Assembly (NCBI RefSeq): GCF_022347565.1
Contig: NZ_JAKRGH010000006.1
Location: forward strand, 1-64,000
Reading direction: 5' to 3'
From: Vibrio sp. Of7-15
Lineage (GTDB): Bacteria > Pseudomonadota > Gammaproteobacteria > Enterobacterales > Vibrionaceae
Length of the DNA stretch: 64,000 nucleotides
In this document: piece after piece, positions 34,383 to 44,500 of the stretch
Layout: every line of letters begins with the position of its first letter
Position numbering within the stretch: position 1 is the first letter of the stretch
Translations under genes and position numbers: made by a program
The notes under the pieces: generated by a model
The model's database searches: none
What the model was told of the DNA's origin: nothing
What the model saw: the letters and a program-made list of their open reading frames with translations, nothing else

Positions 34383-35408
34383 TTGATTGGTCTTACCGTT
34401 GCACTTGATGCAATGGGTGGGGATTTCGGTCCTCAAGTTACAGTGCCTGCCGTCGTGCAGGCATTGTCGCAATTCCCAGAGCTAAAAGTTATAGTCATCG
34501 GTGATCGTGACGCGATCACTGCCCAACTTACACGTCTAAGTTATATCCCTAATTCAAGATTTACCATTGTTCACAGTGACAATGTAATCGACAATTCAAC
34601 TCGTCCATCTCATGCTTTAAGAAACAGTACTGGTAGCTCAATGCGTTTGGCCCTAGATTTAGTGGCTGAAGGAAAAGCGGATGCTTGCGTTAGCGGCGGC
34701 AATACTGGTGCGTTAATGGCATTATCACGTTTTCGTTTAAAATTATTACCTGGGGTAGAGCGTCCTGCATTGATTTCAGCGCTGCCAACAGAATCCGGTA
34801 ATAAAACGTGGCTATTGGATCTCGGTGCTAATGTTTCCTGTGATGCAGATACCCTTTTTCAATTTGCGGTGATGGGATCCGAGTTAGCAGAGCAAGATCT
34901 TGGGCGTAAAGCTCGAGTCGGGTTACTAAATATTGGTGCTGAAGAGATCAAAGGCAATGATTTAGTAAAGCGCTGCGCAGAAATGCTAGCGGACTGCTCT
35001 GAAATTAATTTTGTTGGATATATTGAAGGCGATCAGCTTTATAAAGACAGTGCTGATGTGATTGTCTGTGATGGTTTTGTCGGTAATGTTTGCCTCAAAA
35101 CCAGTGAAGGGGTCGCTCATCTTTTCTTAGATCAAATTAAATCTCACATTTCCACCTCGCCATTTAAGCGTTTTATTGCTAAATGGTTATTTGGTGATCT
35201 ATTTAATAATTTAAAACAGCTGAACCCCGACCAGTACAATGGTGCAAGTCTGATAGGATTGCGCGGTATTGTGATTAAAAGCCACGGAAGTGCTGATATA
35301 CCCGCTTTTATTAACGCAATAGGCGAAGCGGTACACGAGGTCAAACGGCAAATACCTAGTCGAATAAGTGATCGTTTGGAAGCAGTTTTACTCGAGAGGC
35401 ATTATTAG
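34383..35408 (+). CDS. plsX: Phosphate acyltransferase PlsX
   Basis: Converts acyl-ACP to acyl-phosphate, the entry to phospholipid synthesis. 341 aa, using a TTG start 9 bp after rpmF that places [14 protein letters not shown] at the expected N-terminus. Further motifs are [24 protein letters not shown] and [15 protein letters not shown]. It lies directly ahead of fabH with 5 bp between them. Confidence 0.96.
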   Translation: MIGLTVALDAMGGDFGPQVTVPAVVQALSQFPELKVIVIGDRDAITAQLTRLSYIPNSRFTIVHSDNVIDNSTRPSHALRNSTGSSMRLALDLVAEGKADACVSGGNTGALMALSRFRLKLLPGVERPALISALPTESGNKTWLLDLGANVSCDADTLFQFAVMGSELAEQDLGRKARVGLLNIGAEEIKGNDLVKRCAEMLADCSEINFVGYIEGDQLYKDSADVIVCDGFVGNVCLKTSEGVAHLFLDQIKSHISTSPFKRFIAKWLFGDLFNNLKQLNPDQYNGASLIGLRGIVIKSHGSADIPAFINAIGEAVHEVKRQIPSRISDRLEAVLLERHY

Positions 35409-35413
35409 TCTTC

Positions 35414-36367
35414 ATGTATAGCAAAATTCTTGGTACAGGCAGCTACCTGCCGGCTCAGGTGCGTAGTAACGCAGATCTAGAGAAAATGGTAGATACTAAT
35501 GATGAGTGGATTGTCGCTCGAACAGGCATTCGTGAACGTCGAATTGCGGCTGCAGATGAAACGGTATCCACAATGGCTTATCAGGCATCGCTGAATGCAA
35601 TTGATATGGCTGGCATTGAAAAAGATGACATCGACTTAATTATCGTCGCGACGACGAGTTCAAGTCACTCTTTCCCGTCAGCAGCTTGCCAAGTTCAGGG
35701 AATGTTGGACATTAAAGGTTGTCCTGCATTTGATATTGCAGCAGCATGCTCAGGTTTTGTGTATGCGTTAAGCATTGCAGATCAGCATATTAAAACGGGC
35801 ATGGCCAAAAATGTGCTAGTGATTGGGTCGGACACTTTATCCCACACTTGTGATCCAACTGATCGCTCTACCATTATTTTATTCGGTGATGGTGCCGGTG
35901 CTGTTGTGGTAGGAGCAAGTGAAGAGCCGGGTATTATTTCTACTCATCTTCATGCTGATGGTCGTTTTGGCGACTTATTAAGCCTACCAACTCCTGCCCG
36001 TGGTCAAGAGTCTGATGACGATTGGCTACACATGGCAGGCAATGAAGTTTTTAAAGTTGCAGTAACCCAGTTATCTAACTTGGTAAAAGAAACCCTTAAA
36101 GCTAATGATATGGATAAGTCGGAACTTGACTGGCTGGTTCCTCATCAAGCGAACCTTCGTATCATTTCGGCAACGGCTAAAAAGCTGTCTATGTCCATGG
36201 AACAAGTTGTTGTAACGCTTGATCGCCATGGTAATACGTCCGCAGCGACAGTGCCTACGGCATTAGATGAAGCTGTACGTGACGGAAGAATTAAACGAGG
36301 CCAAACCTTACTTCTTGAAGCGTTTGGTGGTGGATTTACTTGGGGCTCAGCCCTAGTCAAATTCTAA
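35414..36367 (+). CDS. fabH: 3-oxoacyl-ACP synthase III
   Basis: Starts fatty-acid synthesis by condensing acetyl-CoA with malonyl-ACP. 317 aa; the Cys-His-Asn triad is visible in AAACSGF (about residue 112), PHQANLRI and [20 protein letters not shown] is the usual N-terminal signature. Next gene fabD starts 16 bp later. Confidence 0.97.
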   Translation: MYSKILGTGSYLPAQVRSNADLEKMVDTNDEWIVARTGIRERRIAAADETVSTMAYQASLNAIDMAGIEKDDIDLIIVATTSSSHSFPSAACQVQGMLDIKGCPAFDIAAACSGFVYALSIADQHIKTGMAKNVLVIGSDTLSHTCDPTDRSTIILFGDGAGAVVVGASEEPGIISTHLHADGRFGDLLSLPTPARGQESDDDWLHMAGNEVFKVAVTQLSNLVKETLKANDMDKSELDWLVPHQANLRIISATAKKLSMSMEQVVVTLDRHGNTSAATVPTALDEAVRDGRIKRGQTLLLEAFGGGFTWGSALVKF

Positions 36368-36383
36368 TAGTTAGGAAAACATA

Positions 36384-37307
36384 ATGAGTAAGTTAGCAAT
36401 TGTATTCCCAGGCCAAGGCTCTCAAGCTGTTGGTATGCTTGCTGAGTTAGCTGAGCAGCATGAAGTTGTCACTCAAACTTTCGCAGAAGCATCAGAAGTG
36501 CTTGGTTATGATCTTTGGGCATTAGTCCAAAACGGTCCTGCCGCTGATCTTAATGAAACTTTTCGCACTCAGCCTGCATTGTTAGCGGCATCTGTTGCTA
36601 TTTGGCGAGTATGGCAAGAACAAGGTAATGAACAGCCAGCAGTATTAGCTGGGCACAGCCTTGGCGAATACTCTGCACTGGTTTGTGCTGGTGTTATTGA
36701 ATTTAAGGAAGCGATTCAATTAGTAGAACTGCGTGGTCAGCTAATGCAGCAAGCAGTACCGGCTGGTGTTGGTGCTATGTATGCAATTATCGGCCTTGAT
36801 AATGATGCGATCGCTAAAGCATGTGAAGAAGCGGCCCAAGGTGAGGTTGTTTCTCCAGTAAACTTTAACTCGCCAGGTCAGGTAGTGATCGCGGGTAACA
36901 AAGACGCTGTTGAGCGTGCTGGCGCTTTATGTAAAGAAGCTGGTGCCAAACGTGCGCTGCCTTTGCCTGTATCTGTGCCGTCACATTGTGCATTAATGAA
37001 GCCTGCGGCTGATAAATTAGCTGAAAAGCTGCAAGAAATTGAATTTAAAACACCTGAAGTTGCAGTGATCAACAATGTTGATGTTCAAGCTGAAACTGCA
37101 CCAGAAGCAATTAAAGATGCACTTGTACGCCAGCTTTACGGCCCAGTTCGCTGGACTGAAGCGGTAGAAAAGATGGCGGCAGAGGGCGTTGAGTCACTAT
37201 TAGAAATGGGACCAGGTAAGGTTTTAACTGGTTTAACAAAACGAATTGATCGCAAATTAAGTGCTGCTGCTGTGAATGATCCAGCAAGCCTTGATGCTGC
37301 TAAGTAA
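36384..37307 (+). CDS. fabD: Malonyl-CoA:ACP transacylase
   Basis: Loads malonate onto ACP. 307 aa; FPGQGSQAVGM at the N-terminus, nucleophile Ser in AGHSLGEYSAL, Arg in ELRGQLMQ, and VSVPSHC with the catalytic His. Followed after 19 bp by fabG. Confidence 0.97.
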   Translation: MSKLAIVFPGQGSQAVGMLAELAEQHEVVTQTFAEASEVLGYDLWALVQNGPAADLNETFRTQPALLAASVAIWRVWQEQGNEQPAVLAGHSLGEYSALVCAGVIEFKEAIQLVELRGQLMQQAVPAGVGAMYAIIGLDNDAIAKACEEAAQGEVVSPVNFNSPGQVVIAGNKDAVERAGALCKEAGAKRALPLPVSVPSHCALMKPAADKLAEKLQEIEFKTPEVAVINNVDVQAETAPEAIKDALVRQLYGPVRWTEAVEKMAAEGVESLLEMGPGKVLTGLTKRIDRKLSAAAVNDPASLDAAK

Positions 37308-37326
37308 TTATATTTAAGGGGATAAA

Positions 37327-38061
37327 ATGAGCCTTGAAGGACAAGTTGCACTAGTTACAGGTGCAAGCCGAGGTATTGGTCGCGCAATTGCTGAACTTCT
37401 TGTTGAGCGTGGTGCTACGGTAATTGGTACAGCGACATCGGAAGGTGGTGCAGAAGCGATTAGTGCATACCTTGGTGAAAACGGTAAAGGTATGGCGCTG
37501 AACGTGACTTCAGCTGAATCAGTTGAAGAGGCACTAAAAGCGATTAAAGCTGAATTTGGTGATTTAGATATCTTAATCAATAATGCGGGTATCACGCGTG
37601 ATAACTTGCTTATGCGTATGAAAGATGACGAATGGCAAGATATCATGGACACTAACCTGACTTCTATTTTCCGTCTGTCTAAAGCGGTATTACGTGGCAT
37701 GATGAAGAAGCGTAGTGGTCGTATTGTTAATGTTGGCTCTGTGGTTGGTACTATGGGTAACGCAGGTCAAGCTAACTACGCGGCAGCGAAAGCGGGTGTG
37801 ATTGGTTTTACTAAGTCATTAGCTCGTGAAGTTGCTTCTCGTGGTGTTACGGTAAATACAGTTGCGCCAGGTTTTATCGAAACTGACATGACTAAAGCCT
37901 TGAATGATGACCAACGAGCTGCGACACTAGCCCAAGTCCCAGCAGGCCGTTTAGGCGACCCTCGTGAAATTGCTGCAACAGTTGCATTCCTTGCATCTCC
38001 AGACGCAGCATACATCACTGGTGAAACACTGCACGTAAATGGCGGCATGTACATGGTTTAA
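37327..38061 (+). CDS. fabG: 3-oxoacyl-ACP reductase
   Basis: NADPH-dependent SDR of 244 aa. Cofactor motif TGASRGIGRA, NNAG, catalytic Ser in VGSVVGTMG, and YAAAK with Tyr and Lys. The ending ITGETLHVNGGMYM is typical of FabG. It ends before a separate acpP promoter. Confidence 0.97.
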   Translation: MSLEGQVALVTGASRGIGRAIAELLVERGATVIGTATSEGGAEAISAYLGENGKGMALNVTSAESVEEALKAIKAEFGDLDILINNAGITRDNLLMRMKDDEWQDIMDTNLTSIFRLSKAVLRGMMKKRSGRIVNVGSVVGTMGNAGQANYAAAKAGVIGFTKSLAREVASRGVTVNTVAPGFIETDMTKALNDDQRAATLAQVPAGRLGDPREIAATVAFLASPDAAYITGETLHVNGGMYMV

Positions 38062-38155
38062 TCAGAAAGTTGCCGCAGTTGATGACTTGCATCAATTTTG
38101 AGCTAAAATCCTGTGAAAAATCACGAAAATCGTGGTTTGACCAGCAAAGTGGCTC

Positions 38156-38183
38156 TTGCAACTTTCTTAATATTGAATAAACT
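38156..38183 (+). promoter_or_regulatory. Candidate acpP promoter
   Basis: TTGCAA, 16 bp, TAAACT, located 47-74 bp before the acpP ATG in the 168-bp gap after fabG. A small CACG/CGTG hairpin (38123-38135) lies just upstream. Confidence 0.45.
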
Positions 38184-38229
38184 ACAGCAAATATCGCACA
38201 TCAGCGAATCTGTAAAGGAAAAGAGAAAA

Positions 38230-38463
38230 ATGAGCAACCTCGAAGAACGCGTAAAAAAAATCATCGTTGAACAACTAGGTGTTGATGAAGCAGAAGTTAA
38301 AAACGAAGCTTCTTTCGTTGATGATCTAGGTGCTGACTCACTAGACACAGTTGAGCTAGTTATGGCACTAGAAGAAGAGTTTGACACTGAGATTCCAGAT
38401 GAAGAAGCTGAGAAGATCACAACTGTTCAAGCTGCTATCGACTACGTGACTAGCGCACAGTAA
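38230..38463 (+). CDS. acpP: Acyl carrier protein
   Basis: 77 aa, carries the growing acyl chain on 4'-phosphopantetheine attached to Ser in [12 protein letters not shown]. The start [20 protein letters not shown] is conserved and preceded by AAAGGA; the upstream in-frame extension to 38113 is not part of the protein. Strongly acidic, with a terminator of its own. Confidence 0.98.
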   Translation: MSNLEERVKKIIVEQLGVDEAEVKNEASFVDDLGADSLDTVELVMALEEEFDTEIPDEEAEKITTVQAAIDYVTSAQ

Positions 38464-38473
38464 GAAACATCCC

Positions 38474-38496
38474 CAGGCGGTCTCCTTGACCGCCTG
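38474..38496 (+). terminator. Hairpin after acpP
   Basis: CAGGCGGTC pairs with GACCGCCTG over 5 nt, then AGTTTTATT. It probably allows partial read-through into fabF. Confidence 0.75.
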
Positions 38497-38562
38497 AGTT
38501 TTATTAGACTACGTCATCCTATCCAATCTACTGAAAATCTACATACTCCGGAGAATCGAATC

Positions 38563-39804
38563 GTGTCCAAGCGTCGTGTAGTTATCACTGGCATGGGTAT
38601 GTTATCACCGGTGGGTAACACCGTTGAAACGTCCTGGAAAGCCCTTCTTGCTGGTCAAAGTGGTATCAGCAATATCGAACATTTTGATGCATCAGACTTT
38701 GCTACTCGTTTTGCAGGTATGGTTAAAGACTTTAACTGCGAAGAGTACATGTCCAAAAAAGATGCCCGTAAAATGGACCTATTCATCCAATACGGTGTCG
38801 CTGCTGGTATTCAAGCATTAAAAGACTCTGGCCTTGAAGTTACAGAAGAAAATGGTACGCGTATTGGTGTTGCTATTGGTTCTGGTATTGGTGGCTTAGG
38901 TCTTATCGAAACAAATCACGTGAATTTGTTAGACAAAGGGCCTCGTAAGATTAGCCCGTTTTTTGTTCCATCAACTATCGTAAACATGATTGCTGGTCAT
39001 TTATCGATCATGCACGGTTTACGTGGTCCGAACATTGCGATTTCAACCGCATGTACAACTGGCCTTCATAATATTGGTCATGCTGCTCGTATGATTGCTT
39101 ATGGCGATGCTGATGCAATGCTAGCGGGTGGTGCTGAGAAAGCATCAACACCACTAGGTATGGGCGGCTTTGCTGCTGCTAAAGCGCTTTCTACTCGTAA
39201 TGATGATCCGCAAGCGGCTTCACGCCCATGGGATAAAGACCGTGATGGTTTTGTTCTTGGTGATGGTGCTGGTATGATGGTTGTTGAAGAGTACGAACAC
39301 GCAAAAGCTCGTGGTGCAAAGATCTACTGTGAATTAGTTGGTTTTGGTATGAGCGGTGACGCTTACCACATGACATCACCGAGTGTTGATGGTTCTGGTG
39401 GTGCACTTGCTATGGAAGCGGCGATTCGTGATGCAGGAATCAGCACTGACCAGATTGGTTACGTTAATGCCCACGGTACATCTACTCCAGCAGGCGATGT
39501 TGCTGAGACTTTAGGTATTAAACGTGCTCTTGGTGAAGCTGCAGCGAAGAAAGTATTGGTTTCTTCTACTAAATCAATGACTGGCCACCTTTTAGGTGCC
39601 GCTGGCTCTGTTGAAGCTATCATTACGGCAATGTCTTTGGTTGATCAAGCGGTGCCACCAACGATTAACCTTGATAACCCAGACGAAGGTTGTGACTTGG
39701 ACTACGTTCCAGGTGAAGCACGCCAAGTAAACCTTGATTACGCAGTGTGTAATTCTTTTGGTTTTGGTGGTACTAACGGTACTCTTATCTTTAAAAAGAT
39801 GTAA
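38563..39804 (+). CDS. fabF: 3-oxoacyl-ACP synthase II
   Basis: Elongating condensing enzyme, 413 aa, GTG start ([13 protein letters not shown]) with CCGGAGA upstream. Active-site Cys in [14 protein letters not shown], His in [11 protein letters not shown] and in [14 protein letters not shown], and the ending [14 protein letters not shown]. Last gene of the fab core. Confidence 0.97.
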   Translation: MSKRRVVITGMGMLSPVGNTVETSWKALLAGQSGISNIEHFDASDFATRFAGMVKDFNCEEYMSKKDARKMDLFIQYGVAAGIQALKDSGLEVTEENGTRIGVAIGSGIGGLGLIETNHVNLLDKGPRKISPFFVPSTIVNMIAGHLSIMHGLRGPNIAISTACTTGLHNIGHAARMIAYGDADAMLAGGAEKASTPLGMGGFAAAKALSTRNDDPQAASRPWDKDRDGFVLGDGAGMMVVEEYEHAKARGAKIYCELVGFGMSGDAYHMTSPSVDGSGGALAMEAAIRDAGISTDQIGYVNAHGTSTPAGDVAETLGIKRALGEAAAKKVLVSSTKSMTGHLLGAAGSVEAIITAMSLVDQAVPPTINLDNPDEGCDLDYVPGEARQVNLDYAVCNSFGFGGTNGTLIFKKM

Positions 39805-39831
39805 TACCAACAGTATTGATAGTAACCTAAG

Positions 39832-39855
39832 CGGCTTGATAATTTTATCAAGCCG
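39832..39855 (+). terminator. Intrinsic terminator after fabF
   Basis: CGGCTTGATAA pairs with TTATCAAGCCG and is followed by T7. Confidence 0.9.
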
Positions 39856-39892
39856 TTTTTTTATGCGTGCAATTTTAGGCCAATGAGATCAG

Positions 39893-40699
39893 ATGTACTT
39901 AGTTAATGGAATAAAGCGAACGGAATTATCGATTGCTGATCGTGGGTTTCAATACGGTGATGGCTGTTTTACGACGATGCTGGTTAAAGGCGGGAATATA
40001 CAGCTGTGGCTTTATCATAAAGAGAGGTTGCAGTTGGCGTTATCCCGGCTGAGTATCAAAGAACCCGATTGGGAGGCAATCCAAGAGTGGTTAGTGAGCG
40101 TTCAAAGCCCGAAAACGCTATATGGTATTAAAATCTTAATTAGCCGAGGGCAGGGTGGACGTGGCTATGGTTCTGATGGATGTAATGCAACTCAAGTTGT
40201 TATATCCAGTTTTGATTTTCCCAAACACTATCTAGAGTGGGCAGATAAAGGCATTGATCTAGCAATATGCAAAACTCAGTTAGGTCATAACCCACTGCTC
40301 GCAGGGATTAAACACAATAACCGTTTAGAGCAAGTATTAATCAAGCAAGAGCTGAGTCGGCTTAATGCTATAGATGGGGTTGTATGCGGCCTTGATGGCA
40401 ATGTGGTGGAAACATCGGTGGCGAATCTGTTTTGGGTTCGAGATAAAGTTTTATATACTCCCGCCACTACATTGGCTGGGGTTGATGGGGTCATGAGACG
40501 TCACGTTCTCTCTCTTACTAAGAGTATTGGGCTTTGTTATAAAGTGGTAACATGGCCGTTAGAGCAGTTGTTAGGTGCTGATGAAGTGTTTATCACCAAT
40601 TCTCTTATGCAAATTGTACCCGTTAATCGCATTGGCTCTCAGGAGTTTACGAGCCATACCGTTACACGACAAATCCAGGAGACGTTGAACCTGTGTTAA
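39893..40699 (+). CDS. pabC: Aminodeoxychorismate lyase
   Basis: PLP enzyme that releases 4-aminobenzoate for folate synthesis. 268 aa, class IV aminotransferase fold: RGFQYGDGCFTTM, LISRGQGGRGYG, the PLP lysine in AGIKHNNRLEQVLI, and ETSVANLFWV. The ATG lies 37 bp after the fabF terminator. Its 3' end overlaps the GTG start of mltG by 7 bp. Confidence 0.94.
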   Translation: MYLVNGIKRTELSIADRGFQYGDGCFTTMLVKGGNIQLWLYHKERLQLALSRLSIKEPDWEAIQEWLVSVQSPKTLYGIKILISRGQGGRGYGSDGCNATQVVISSFDFPKHYLEWADKGIDLAICKTQLGHNPLLAGIKHNNRLEQVLIKQELSRLNAIDGVVCGLDGNVVETSVANLFWVRDKVLYTPATTLAGVDGVMRRHVLSLTKSIGLCYKVVTWPLEQLLGADEVFITNSLMQIVPVNRIGSQEFTSHTVTRQIQETLNLC

Positions 40700-41703
40700 A
40701 GAAGTTAGTTACGTTTATTTTTATCGTGGCATTAATCAGTGCTGCTGGCGTTTATTGGGGATATCAGCAAGCATTAGGCTTTCTTTCTCAGCCCGTTGCA
40801 TTATCAAAAGCTGAATTGATCACAGTGAAGCCAGGTATGCATTTGCGCAAAAAACTGGCTCAACTGCATCAAGGTGACAAGATTCAAGGCATTGAGTGGG
40901 CTCGCTTTGTTCCTTATCTTGCTCCTGAGTTAGCGAACCTGAAGGTAGGAACGTACTGGGTGGAACCTGGTATTAGTCTGAGAGAGTTGTTAGTTCAGCT
41001 AAATTCTGGGCAAGAACACCAGTTTGCCATCACGTTTGTAGAAGGTAGTCGATTTACAGATTGGCAAATAGAGCTGCAAAAAGCACCACAAATTAAGCAC
41101 ATTTTATCGGACAAGTCAGAAGCTGACATTGCGAAAATGCTTGGTATTGATAGAGAAAAACTAGAAGGACTCTTTTTACCTGAAACGTATCATTACACGG
41201 CAGGTACCACCGATTTAGCTATTCTAAGACGTGCTCATCAAGATCTGCTTGATATTGTTAATGCCAGTTGGGAGAAAAGGGATACTAAGTTACCCCTAAC
41301 ATCGCCTTATGAAGCGCTAACCTTAGCGTCGATTATCGAAAAAGAGACAGGGGTCAGTGCTGAGCGTGAGCGCATTGCTTCTGTGTTTGTGAACCGTTTG
41401 AATAAACGTATGAGATTACAAACGGACCCAACGGTTATTTACGGTATGGGGGATAATTACGATGGTAACATTCGTAAAAAAGATTTACGTGCACCAACGC
41501 CGTACAACACATATGTGATTTGGGGGCTACCACCAACTCCAATTGCAATGGCCGGTAAAGCGGCGATTGAAGCGGCATTGAATCCTGAAAGCAGCGACTA
41601 TCTCTATTTTGTAGCGACCGGAACAGGCGGTCATACATTCTCTAAAACATTAGTACAGCACAACCGTGCCGTTCGTGCTTATTTAAGAACACTGAAAAAA
41701 TAA
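40693..41703 (+). CDS. mltG: Endolytic murein transglycosylase
   Basis: Cuts nascent glycan strands and ends peptidoglycan elongation. 336 aa, inner-membrane anchored by one helix (about 5-24), then a LysM-like segment and the YceG catalytic domain with Glu in [29 protein letters not shown] and [13 protein letters not shown] start overlapping pabC; tmk follows 2 bp after the stop. Confidence 0.95.
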   Translation: MLKKLVTFIFIVALISAAGVYWGYQQALGFLSQPVALSKAELITVKPGMHLRKKLAQLHQGDKIQGIEWARFVPYLAPELANLKVGTYWVEPGISLRELLVQLNSGQEHQFAITFVEGSRFTDWQIELQKAPQIKHILSDKSEADIAKMLGIDREKLEGLFLPETYHYTAGTTDLAILRRAHQDLLDIVNASWEKRDTKLPLTSPYEALTLASIIEKETGVSAERERIASVFVNRLNKRMRLQTDPTVIYGMGDNYDGNIRKKDLRAPTPYNTYVIWGLPPTPIAMAGKAAIEAALNPESSDYLYFVATGTGGHTFSKTLVQHNRAVRAYLRTLKK

Positions 41704-41705
41704 TT

Positions 41706-42332
41706 ATGGCAAAGTTTATTGTAATTGAAGGCCTTGAAGGCGCAGGAAAAAGCACAGCAATTAAGTTAATTATTGATGTATTAAGCCAACGCGGGATTGA
41801 TCCAGTAACAACCCGTGAGCCGGGTGGGACGCCTCTAGCGGAGCAAATGCGTGCATTGGTAAAAGAAGGGCATCCTGATGAGCCTCTCACCGACATGGCG
41901 GAATTACTTCTTTTGTATGCCGCCCGAATTCAGCTCATTGACAATGTAATCAAACCGGCCTTGGCTCAAGAGCGCTGGGTAGTGGGCGATCGCCATGATT
42001 TATCTTCTCAAGCTTATCAAGGTGGAGGCCGAGGCTTTGATAAAGAACTAATGCTGAATTTGCGTGATACGGTGTTAGGTGATTTTAAACCTGATCTCAC
42101 TCTGTATTTGGATCTCGACCCTAATATTGGGCTGGAGCGTGCTCGTGCCCGTGGGGAGTTAGATCGAATTGAGCAAATGCAAATGAGCTTCTTTGAACGA
42201 ACTCGTGCCCGTTACCTTGAACTTGCCGAGCAAGATGATTCTATTATTACGATTGATGCCAGCCAGACATTGGAAGAAGTCAGTAATGATATTCGAAATG
42301 CACTAAACAGCTGGCTTGATAATGAGTGCTAA
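41706..42332 (+). CDS. tmk: Thymidylate kinase
   Basis: Phosphorylates dTMP to dTDP. 208 aa with P-loop [25 protein letters not shown], and the [15 protein letters not shown] substrate loop. Overlaps the start of holB by 11 bp. Confidence 0.96.
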   Translation: MAKFIVIEGLEGAGKSTAIKLIIDVLSQRGIDPVTTREPGGTPLAEQMRALVKEGHPDEPLTDMAELLLLYAARIQLIDNVIKPALAQERWVVGDRHDLSSQAYQGGGRGFDKELMLNLRDTVLGDFKPDLTLYLDLDPNIGLERARARGELDRIEQMQMSFFERTRARYLELAEQDDSIITIDASQTLEEVSNDIRNALNSWLDNEC

Positions 42333-43308
42333 GTTGTACCCATGGCAAGAGCCAACCTGGCAACAGTGGCAATCGTTGATTGTTCAAGACCGTTTGCCTC
42401 ATGCCATGCTCTGCGCAATGCCCGTTGGAAGTGGCCGAGAAGTCTTGGCAGCGTATTTAGCGAATACATTATTGTGCCAAACGCCAGGAACAGAGCCTTG
42501 TGGATTATGCCACAGTTGTGATTTGCTTAGCTCTGAAACGCATCCTGATTTACATTGGGTTAAGCCAGAAAAGGAAGGCAAAGCCATCACGGTGGATCAG
42601 ATCCGTCAGTGTAACCACTGGGCTTGGGAATCATCACAATTAAGCGGGTTACGAGTGATTGTGATTGAGCCAGCTGAAAATATGAATGAAGCGGCGGCGA
42701 ATGCTTTACTAAAAACGCTAGAAGCGCCTCCGGCAAGCTGCCATTTTATTTTATTAACAGCGGCAACTCACCGCTTGTTACCGACTATCTTAAGTCGTTG
42801 TAATGTATGGCAGCAACCTCATTTAGGGGAAGAGATGGTACTTAGTTGGTTAGAGCAGCAAGGAAACCACGAGGTCTCTAAGCAATCTTTGCGTTTATGC
42901 CAAGGTTTACCTCTTAGCTCATTGCAGTTTTATCAAGATAAAAAAGATAAACAGCATCAGCAATTACTGACTAGCTTCACCGCGTTTATTGAATCTGGTT
43001 TTGGTTCATTGTCTGACATAATGTCTTTGATTGGTAAAGAGCGTGAGGAAAGCTTGTTATGGCTTAGCTATTTGTTAGCAGACACCCAAAAAGTCCAACA
43101 AGGTGTTATCGAAGGCGTCGTTCACTGTAATAGTATGGCGACTCTTCAGACTCTGTCATCGACACTTTCTGTTAATACGGTGTACCAACAATTTAAATCA
43201 CTGAATGAATTACGAAATCAGTTAAATGTTCATTCGGGTTTAAACGAAGAATTATTAATCAGCCAATGGCTATTTGGATTTATTACTGGAGAACAAGGTG
43301 TTAGTTGA
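42322..43308 (+). CDS. holB: DNA polymerase III delta' subunit
   Basis: Clamp-loader subunit, 328 aa from ATG 42322 (MSAKLYPWQ); the frame extends to a TTG at 42316. Zinc module C-x8-C-x2-C-x2-C in [15 protein letters not shown], then [18 protein letters not shown]-type segment ([13 protein letters not shown]) and sensor SRC. Lies inside the conserved tmk-holB-tatD order, overlapping both neighbours. Confidence 0.95.
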   Translation: MSAKLYPWQEPTWQQWQSLIVQDRLPHAMLCAMPVGSGREVLAAYLANTLLCQTPGTEPCGLCHSCDLLSSETHPDLHWVKPEKEGKAITVDQIRQCNHWAWESSQLSGLRVIVIEPAENMNEAAANALLKTLEAPPASCHFILLTAATHRLLPTILSRCNVWQQPHLGEEMVLSWLEQQGNHEVSKQSLRLCQGLPLSSLQFYQDKKDKQHQQLLTSFTAFIESGFGSLSDIMSLIGKEREESLLWLSYLLADTQKVQQGVIEGVVHCNSMATLQTLSSTLSVNTVYQQFKSLNELRNQLNVHSGLNEELLISQWLFGFITGEQGVS

Positions 43309-44065
43309 CTCTCATTGCCACCTAGATAAGCTAGATTATGACAATCTACATACAGGTGTAGAAGATGTTCTGAATAAAGCAAAAGAACAGGGTGTTGAGC
43401 ATTTCCTGTCTGTGGGGGTAACTCTTAACAGCTTCCCTGCAATGTTGGAGTTGATCAAGCCACATACGGAAGTATCAGCGTCTTGCGGTGTGCACCCATT
43501 AGATATTGATAGTGAGTTTGATGTCGAAAAACTAAAAGAATATGCCAGTAACGACCGTGTGGTAGCGATTGGTGAAACCGGCTTAGATTATCACTATCAG
43601 CCTGAGCTAGCAGAGCAACAACAAGCGATTTTTCGTGAGCACGTAAAACTCGCGGTTGAACTGAATAAGCCTGTGATCATCCATACTCGTCAAGCTCGTG
43701 AGGATACCTTGCGCATTTTACGTGAAGAAGGTGCGGAGCGTTGTGGGGGAGTGATTCATTGTTTCACTGAAGATTGGGATTTTGCACAAGCGGCAATGGA
43801 TCTGGGCTTTTACATTTCGATCTCTGGTATTGTCACGTTTAATAAAGCGATAGAGCTAAAAGATGTTGTGAGACGTTTACCTCTGGATCGAATTCTCATC
43901 GAAACTGATTCTCCGTACTTAGCTCCGGTTCCATTCCGTGGCAAAGAGAACCAACCTGCGTATGTAAAAGAAGTGGCTAAGTACATTGGGTTACTAAAAG
44001 GGATCTCAGAAGACGAAGTTGCACGAAAAACCACCGAGAATTTCAAAAATCTTTTTTTTAAATGA
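43298..44065 (+). CDS. ycfH: TatD-family metal-dependent hydrolase (YcfH)
   Basis: Zinc-type amidohydrolase fold, 255 aa, probable deoxyribonuclease. Motifs [32 protein letters not shown] and ETDSPYLAPVPFRGKEN. The GTG at 43298 is chosen because TGGAG lies 7 nt upstream and the protein then starts like its E. coli homologue; the frame runs on to a TTG at 43274 inside holB. Overlaps holB by 11 bp. Confidence 0.93.
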   Translation: MLVDSHCHLDKLDYDNLHTGVEDVLNKAKEQGVEHFLSVGVTLNSFPAMLELIKPHTEVSASCGVHPLDIDSEFDVEKLKEYASNDRVVAIGETGLDYHYQPELAEQQQAIFREHVKLAVELNKPVIIHTRQAREDTLRILREEGAERCGGVIHCFTEDWDFAQAAMDLGFYISISGIVTFNKAIELKDVVRRLPLDRILIETDSPYLAPVPFRGKENQPAYVKEVAKYIGLLKGISEDEVARKTTENFKNLFFK

Positions 44066-44088
44066 AAATGAACATTTTGAGTAAATAA

Positions 44089-44110
44089 AGGGGCTTCGGC
44101 CTCTTTTTTT
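44089..44110 (+). terminator. Intrinsic terminator after ycfH
   Basis: AGGGGC, TTCG tetraloop, GCCTCT, followed by T7. Ends the pabC-ycfH operon. Confidence 0.9.
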
Positions 44111-44176
44111 GTTTTTATCCTTCTATATTTATAAAGCAATATCTTTATGGCTTTTTTTTGAGCACTCTGTCACCGG

Positions 44177-44201
44177 GTAACGGAGATTGTAATTTCGTTA
44201 C
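44177..44201. repeat. Inverted repeat upstream of ptsG
   Basis: GTAACG (44177-44182) and CGTTAC (44196-44201), 13-bp spacer, in the 435-bp gap between ycfH and ptsG. Possible operator; no T-run follows. Confidence 0.35.
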
Positions 44202-44311
44202 ATAAAATAACAGAAGGGTTGAAGAAAGAGTTTTGATTAGATGCTTATTTTATTAAAACATCATTATATACATGTAGTTACGATGTTTTTCCTGAATGGA
44301 TGTAAGGCTTG

Positions 44312-44330
44312 CATGTGATCCGGATTATGT
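44312..44330 (+). promoter_or_regulatory. CRP-like site in the ptsG promoter region
   Basis: CATGTGATCCGGATTATGT: the left half TGTGATC is perfect, the right half weak. It lies about 170 bp before the ptsG ATG. CRP control of ptsG is known in E. coli. The remaining gap holds no gene. Confidence 0.4.
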
Positions 44331-44500
44331 TTTCCCCGTTGCTTTAAAAAGTGGATAGAAAGCCAGATATTGAACGCGTTATATTTATTGACAGATTTAT
44401 TATAGAAATAAAAAGTTACATGTTTAGGTGTTAGCACCGTGGCTACGGGGGTATGCCGCTAATACTTACCATAATCAAAAAACTCATTCAGGAGCACAAT

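Noticed and set aside
38113-38229. N-terminal extension of AcpP
   Set aside because: ACP is highly conserved and begins at MSNLEE; the extension covers the acpP promoter.
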